Below, piece after piece: positions 61,450 to 64,000 of a stretch of 64,000 nucleotides of DNA (position 1 is the first letter of the stretch; each line of letters begins with the position of its first letter). Origin of the DNA: Sabellastarte sp. h YS-2021 (lineage: Eukaryota; Annelida; Polychaeta; Sabellida; Sabellidae); the NCBI GenBank assembly GCA_964017235.1, contig OZ024933.1, forward strand, positions 55,906,255-55,970,254. Direction: 5' to 3'. The notes under the pieces are model-generated. The model did not search any database and was not told the DNA's origin. It saw only the letters and a list, made by a program, of their open reading frames with translations. A program made the position numbers and the translations under genes.

Positions 61450-63844
61450 ATTCAGAATTGAGAATTTTAAGTATGTGATTATCAATTGAAATGAGTTTGT
61501 AACTGTAGGAGCTGTGTCAAAATTAAGGCAAGTTGAATAGAACTGGGCTAGTTGAGAGTTAAAAATCCCCTATTTTTACTACATAAGGCTATAATTTCAT
61601 TAATATTTGGGACTTAAAGCTCACCAGAAAATAACAGTGTCCATTTTGCCTACTTGAATATGTTTAACCAGTTTCATATTAAAAAGTTAAAAACTCAGCA
61701 AGCAGAGAGATAACACACAAAAATAAGTTCTTAAAAGCCTAAGATAGCCATAACATTATTAATATTCAAAATTTAAATAGACAGGCACTTCCTTTGAAAA
61801 ATTCAAAGATTTCAGCTCTATGAGCCACATAGTTTGACAGTTACAGGGCTTTAAAGTGGCATAATATCCATAAATTGGGTTTCTGTGGGCATTTTACAAT
61901 TGTTAAAGAGACCTTAGCAATTAAACTACAGAACTGAAACTTTTTGGGGGGCATACACAACAAACAAAAATTATATATAATACAGTTTAACACTTGTCAC
62001 ACTAAGCATTTCCAAATAACAGGGCAAAATACAGAAAAAAATGTCAAAAAAGGTCACTTGGGCAAGTGTCTATGGCCCTCATACACAGGTTAAATGTCTA
62101 CTAAAAGCCTTGATTTTCGGCACATGTGAAAAGGACATAATAATGCATTCCCAGATGGGATTTCAGCTCAATCAATCACATAGTTTAACAGTCACAGGGC
62201 TTAAAGGTGGCAAAAAGTCCAAATATTGGGTCTCTGTGGGCCTTTTAGAGATCTCGATGTGGCCTTCAAATTAAAGCTTCAGACTTAAAATCTGCTACAT
62301 ACTAAGACTACACATAGAATATGTATCTAATAATAAAGTTTGAAACTTCTCAGACTCACCATTTCCAAGTTACAGAGCAAAATATGTGAAAAATGTCTTA
62401 AAACGGTCACTCGGGTGGGTGTTAATGGTCCTCATACACAGTTTAAATGTCTACTTTAAGCCTTGATTTTTGGCACATGTAAAAAGAACATAATAATATA
62501 TTCTCAGATGAGATTTCAGCTCTATCAGTCACATAGTTTAACAGTCATGGGCCTTAAAACTGGCAAAAAGTCCAAATAGTGGGTCTCTATGGGGCCTTTT
62601 AGAGACCTCAATGTGGCCTTCAAATTAAAGCTTCAGACTTGAAATTTGTCACATACTAAGATTACACATAGAATATGTATCTAATACAGTTTGAAACGTC
62701 TCAGACTTACCATTTCCAAGTTACAGGGCAAAATATGTGAAAAATGTCTAAAAAGGGTCACTCGGGTGGGGATTTATGGTCCTCAAACACAGGTTAAATG
62801 TCTACTTAAAGCCTTGATTTTCGGCACATGTAAAAAGGACATAATAATGCATTCCCAGATGGGATTTTAGCTCCATCAATAACATAGTTTAACAGTCACT
62901 GGGCTTAAAGGTGGCAAAAAGTCCATATATTGGGTCTTTGGGAGCCCGTCAGAGACCTCAATTTGACCTTCAAATTAAAGCTTCAGACTTAAAATCTGTT
63001 ACATACTAACATTACACATAGAATATATATCTAATACAGTTTGAAACTTCTCAGACTTACCATTTCCAAGTTACAGAGCAAAATATGTGAAAAATGTCTT
63101 AAAAGGGTCACTCGGGTGGGTGTTTATGGTCCTCATACATGGGTTAAATGTCTATTAAAGGCCTAAATTTTGGAGTACATACAAGAAAAACATATTGATA
63201 TATTCTCAGATGATATTTCACTTAGATGAGAGACATAGTTTGAAAGCTACAGTGCTTGAAGATGGCAAAAAGTCCATAAATTGGGTCTCTGTGGGCAATT
63301 TTGAGATCTTAAGTCGGCCTAACAGGTAAACCTACAGCCTTTAAATTTTTCAGAGACAAGGATTACATATAAGAGTTACATCTAGTGCAGTTTGAGACTC
63401 ATCAGAATTACCACTTCCAAATTATAGGGCAAAATAAGTTTAAAATATAGGAAAAAAGTCCTAAGTGGGGTCTTTATGGGCCTCAAAGACAATTTTCTCC
63501 TCAACTTAAAGTCTTGATTTTCAGCACATGTACTAAGAATATATTAATGTGTTCTCAGGTAAAATTTGAGGCAGATAAGCCTCATAGTTTGTGACCTAGA
63601 GGGCTCTAAGTGGCCAAAAGTGCAATTTCTGACCTTAAGGTGGCCATAAGTTCTTTATTATTGGGAGTTTAAGGTCACCTTAAAATAGGGATCTTCCTTT
63701 GAGCATCCTTAACATGTGTACCAAGTTTGAAAAAAAATTAATCGTCTTTGAGTTATCGCGTCCACAAGGAAATTTCTACGGCGGCGGTGGCGCGACGGAC
63801 CTGAATCCAATATATCCCCGACTTTCGTCTGGGGATATAATTAT
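61450..63844. repeat. Y right-part duplication, copy 2
   Basis: Partner of 58790-61371 in the same orientation, without the hAT. Array markers lie near 62092, 62447, 62800 and 63145 (about 350 bp apart). It ends with a second right hairpin and an ATAATT edge. Confidence 0.85.
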
Positions 63845-64000
63845 GATGCCCAAGTAGTCGATTAATAAACAGGTTTGACATTTACCAAAATTACATAGGT
63901 TTAACCTCTGTAGTAAGTTTCCATTCAGCCAATGGCAACATTTTGGAAAATCTGAGGGTCTGTCCTTATGTGACTGTAGCTGTTGAAATGAACATAAAAT
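63845..64000. other. Window end, no firm feature
   Basis: About 155 bp of unassigned sequence. A minus-strand frame at about 63890-63986, after a TTTCAACAG acceptor-like site, stays open, but its phase does not fit exon 1 seen here. Confidence 0.35.

Larger units (their letters stand above)
56971..63844 (+). mobile_element. Tandem-array element complex, family Y, partly duplicated
   Basis: There are two left ends, each with ACTAGA, an imperfect hairpin TTGGGCC...GGCGCCAA and ATATCCCCAGAC (56971-57009 and 57921-57959). There are two right ends, each with the hairpin TATATCCCC...GGGGATATA (61338-61366 and 63811-63839). The inverted subterminal repeat GTCTGGGGATAT is exact. Before each right end is a GGC-rich run (61299-61318; shorter near 63780). 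The cores are about four 350-bp units each. It lies upstream of the first exon seen. Confidence 0.78.

Noticed and set aside
63890-63986. Candidate upstream exon of the kinase gene
   Set aside because: The frame is open after an acceptor-like site, but the donor is weak, its phase does not match exon 1, and the sequence resembles nothing known to me.

Overview
The window looks like nuclear DNA of an invertebrate animal, most likely a bivalve mollusc. The grounds are a large spliced gene on the minus strand, DIRS retroelements of the kind common in bivalves, tRNA-derived SINEs, a LINE tail, hAT-type elements, and many tandem-array elements resembling the bivalve pearl/HINE group. The species call is inference; no database could be searched.

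Host gene. One host gene is well supported. It runs right to left from 56885 (5' end not found) to a stop codon at 19220. Fifteen coding exons join in frame at GT-AG sites and give at least 2431 residues. Exons 1-10 encode an AGC-type protein kinase that best fits RSKR (SgK494, ribosomal protein S6 kinase related). Exons 11-15 encode a disordered tail of about 2,000 residues, which the human protein as I recall it (about 410 residues) lacks. The tail carries eight YxN motifs, one YMQM and a PPPKPPR motif, so it looks like a docking protein for SH2/SH3 adaptors fused to a kinase.

Layout. 1-2061: AT-rich DNA with a 313-bp MITE. 2062-7454: a decayed DIRS element whose terminal repeats are almost identical. 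8611-14884: a younger, nearly whole DIRS element (gag, RT/RNase H, tyrosine recombinase, all on the minus strand). 14885-19219: 3' flank or 3' UTR of the kinase gene with two MITEs, a DIRS end relic and a dispersed repeat. 19220-56885: the kinase gene. 56886-64000: upstream DNA filled by a duplicated array element.

Repeats in the gene. Most intron DNA is tandem-array elements. Six sequence families (here T, X, Z, W, V, Y) share one plan: a short left hairpin, a family-specific subterminal inverted repeat of 9-15 nt, a core of tandem units (130-350 bp), usually a GC-rich simple repeat, then a right end in which the second copy of the subterminal repeat usually forms a hairpin, followed by an AT-rich edge. 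All copies lie in the same orientation. Nested insertions can be ordered from 8-bp target duplications and from unoccupied paralogous sites inside the window.

Limits. The 5' end and promoter of the kinase gene, its poly(A) site and the exact ends of the array elements cannot be fixed by eye. Retroelement remains are described only as fossils.
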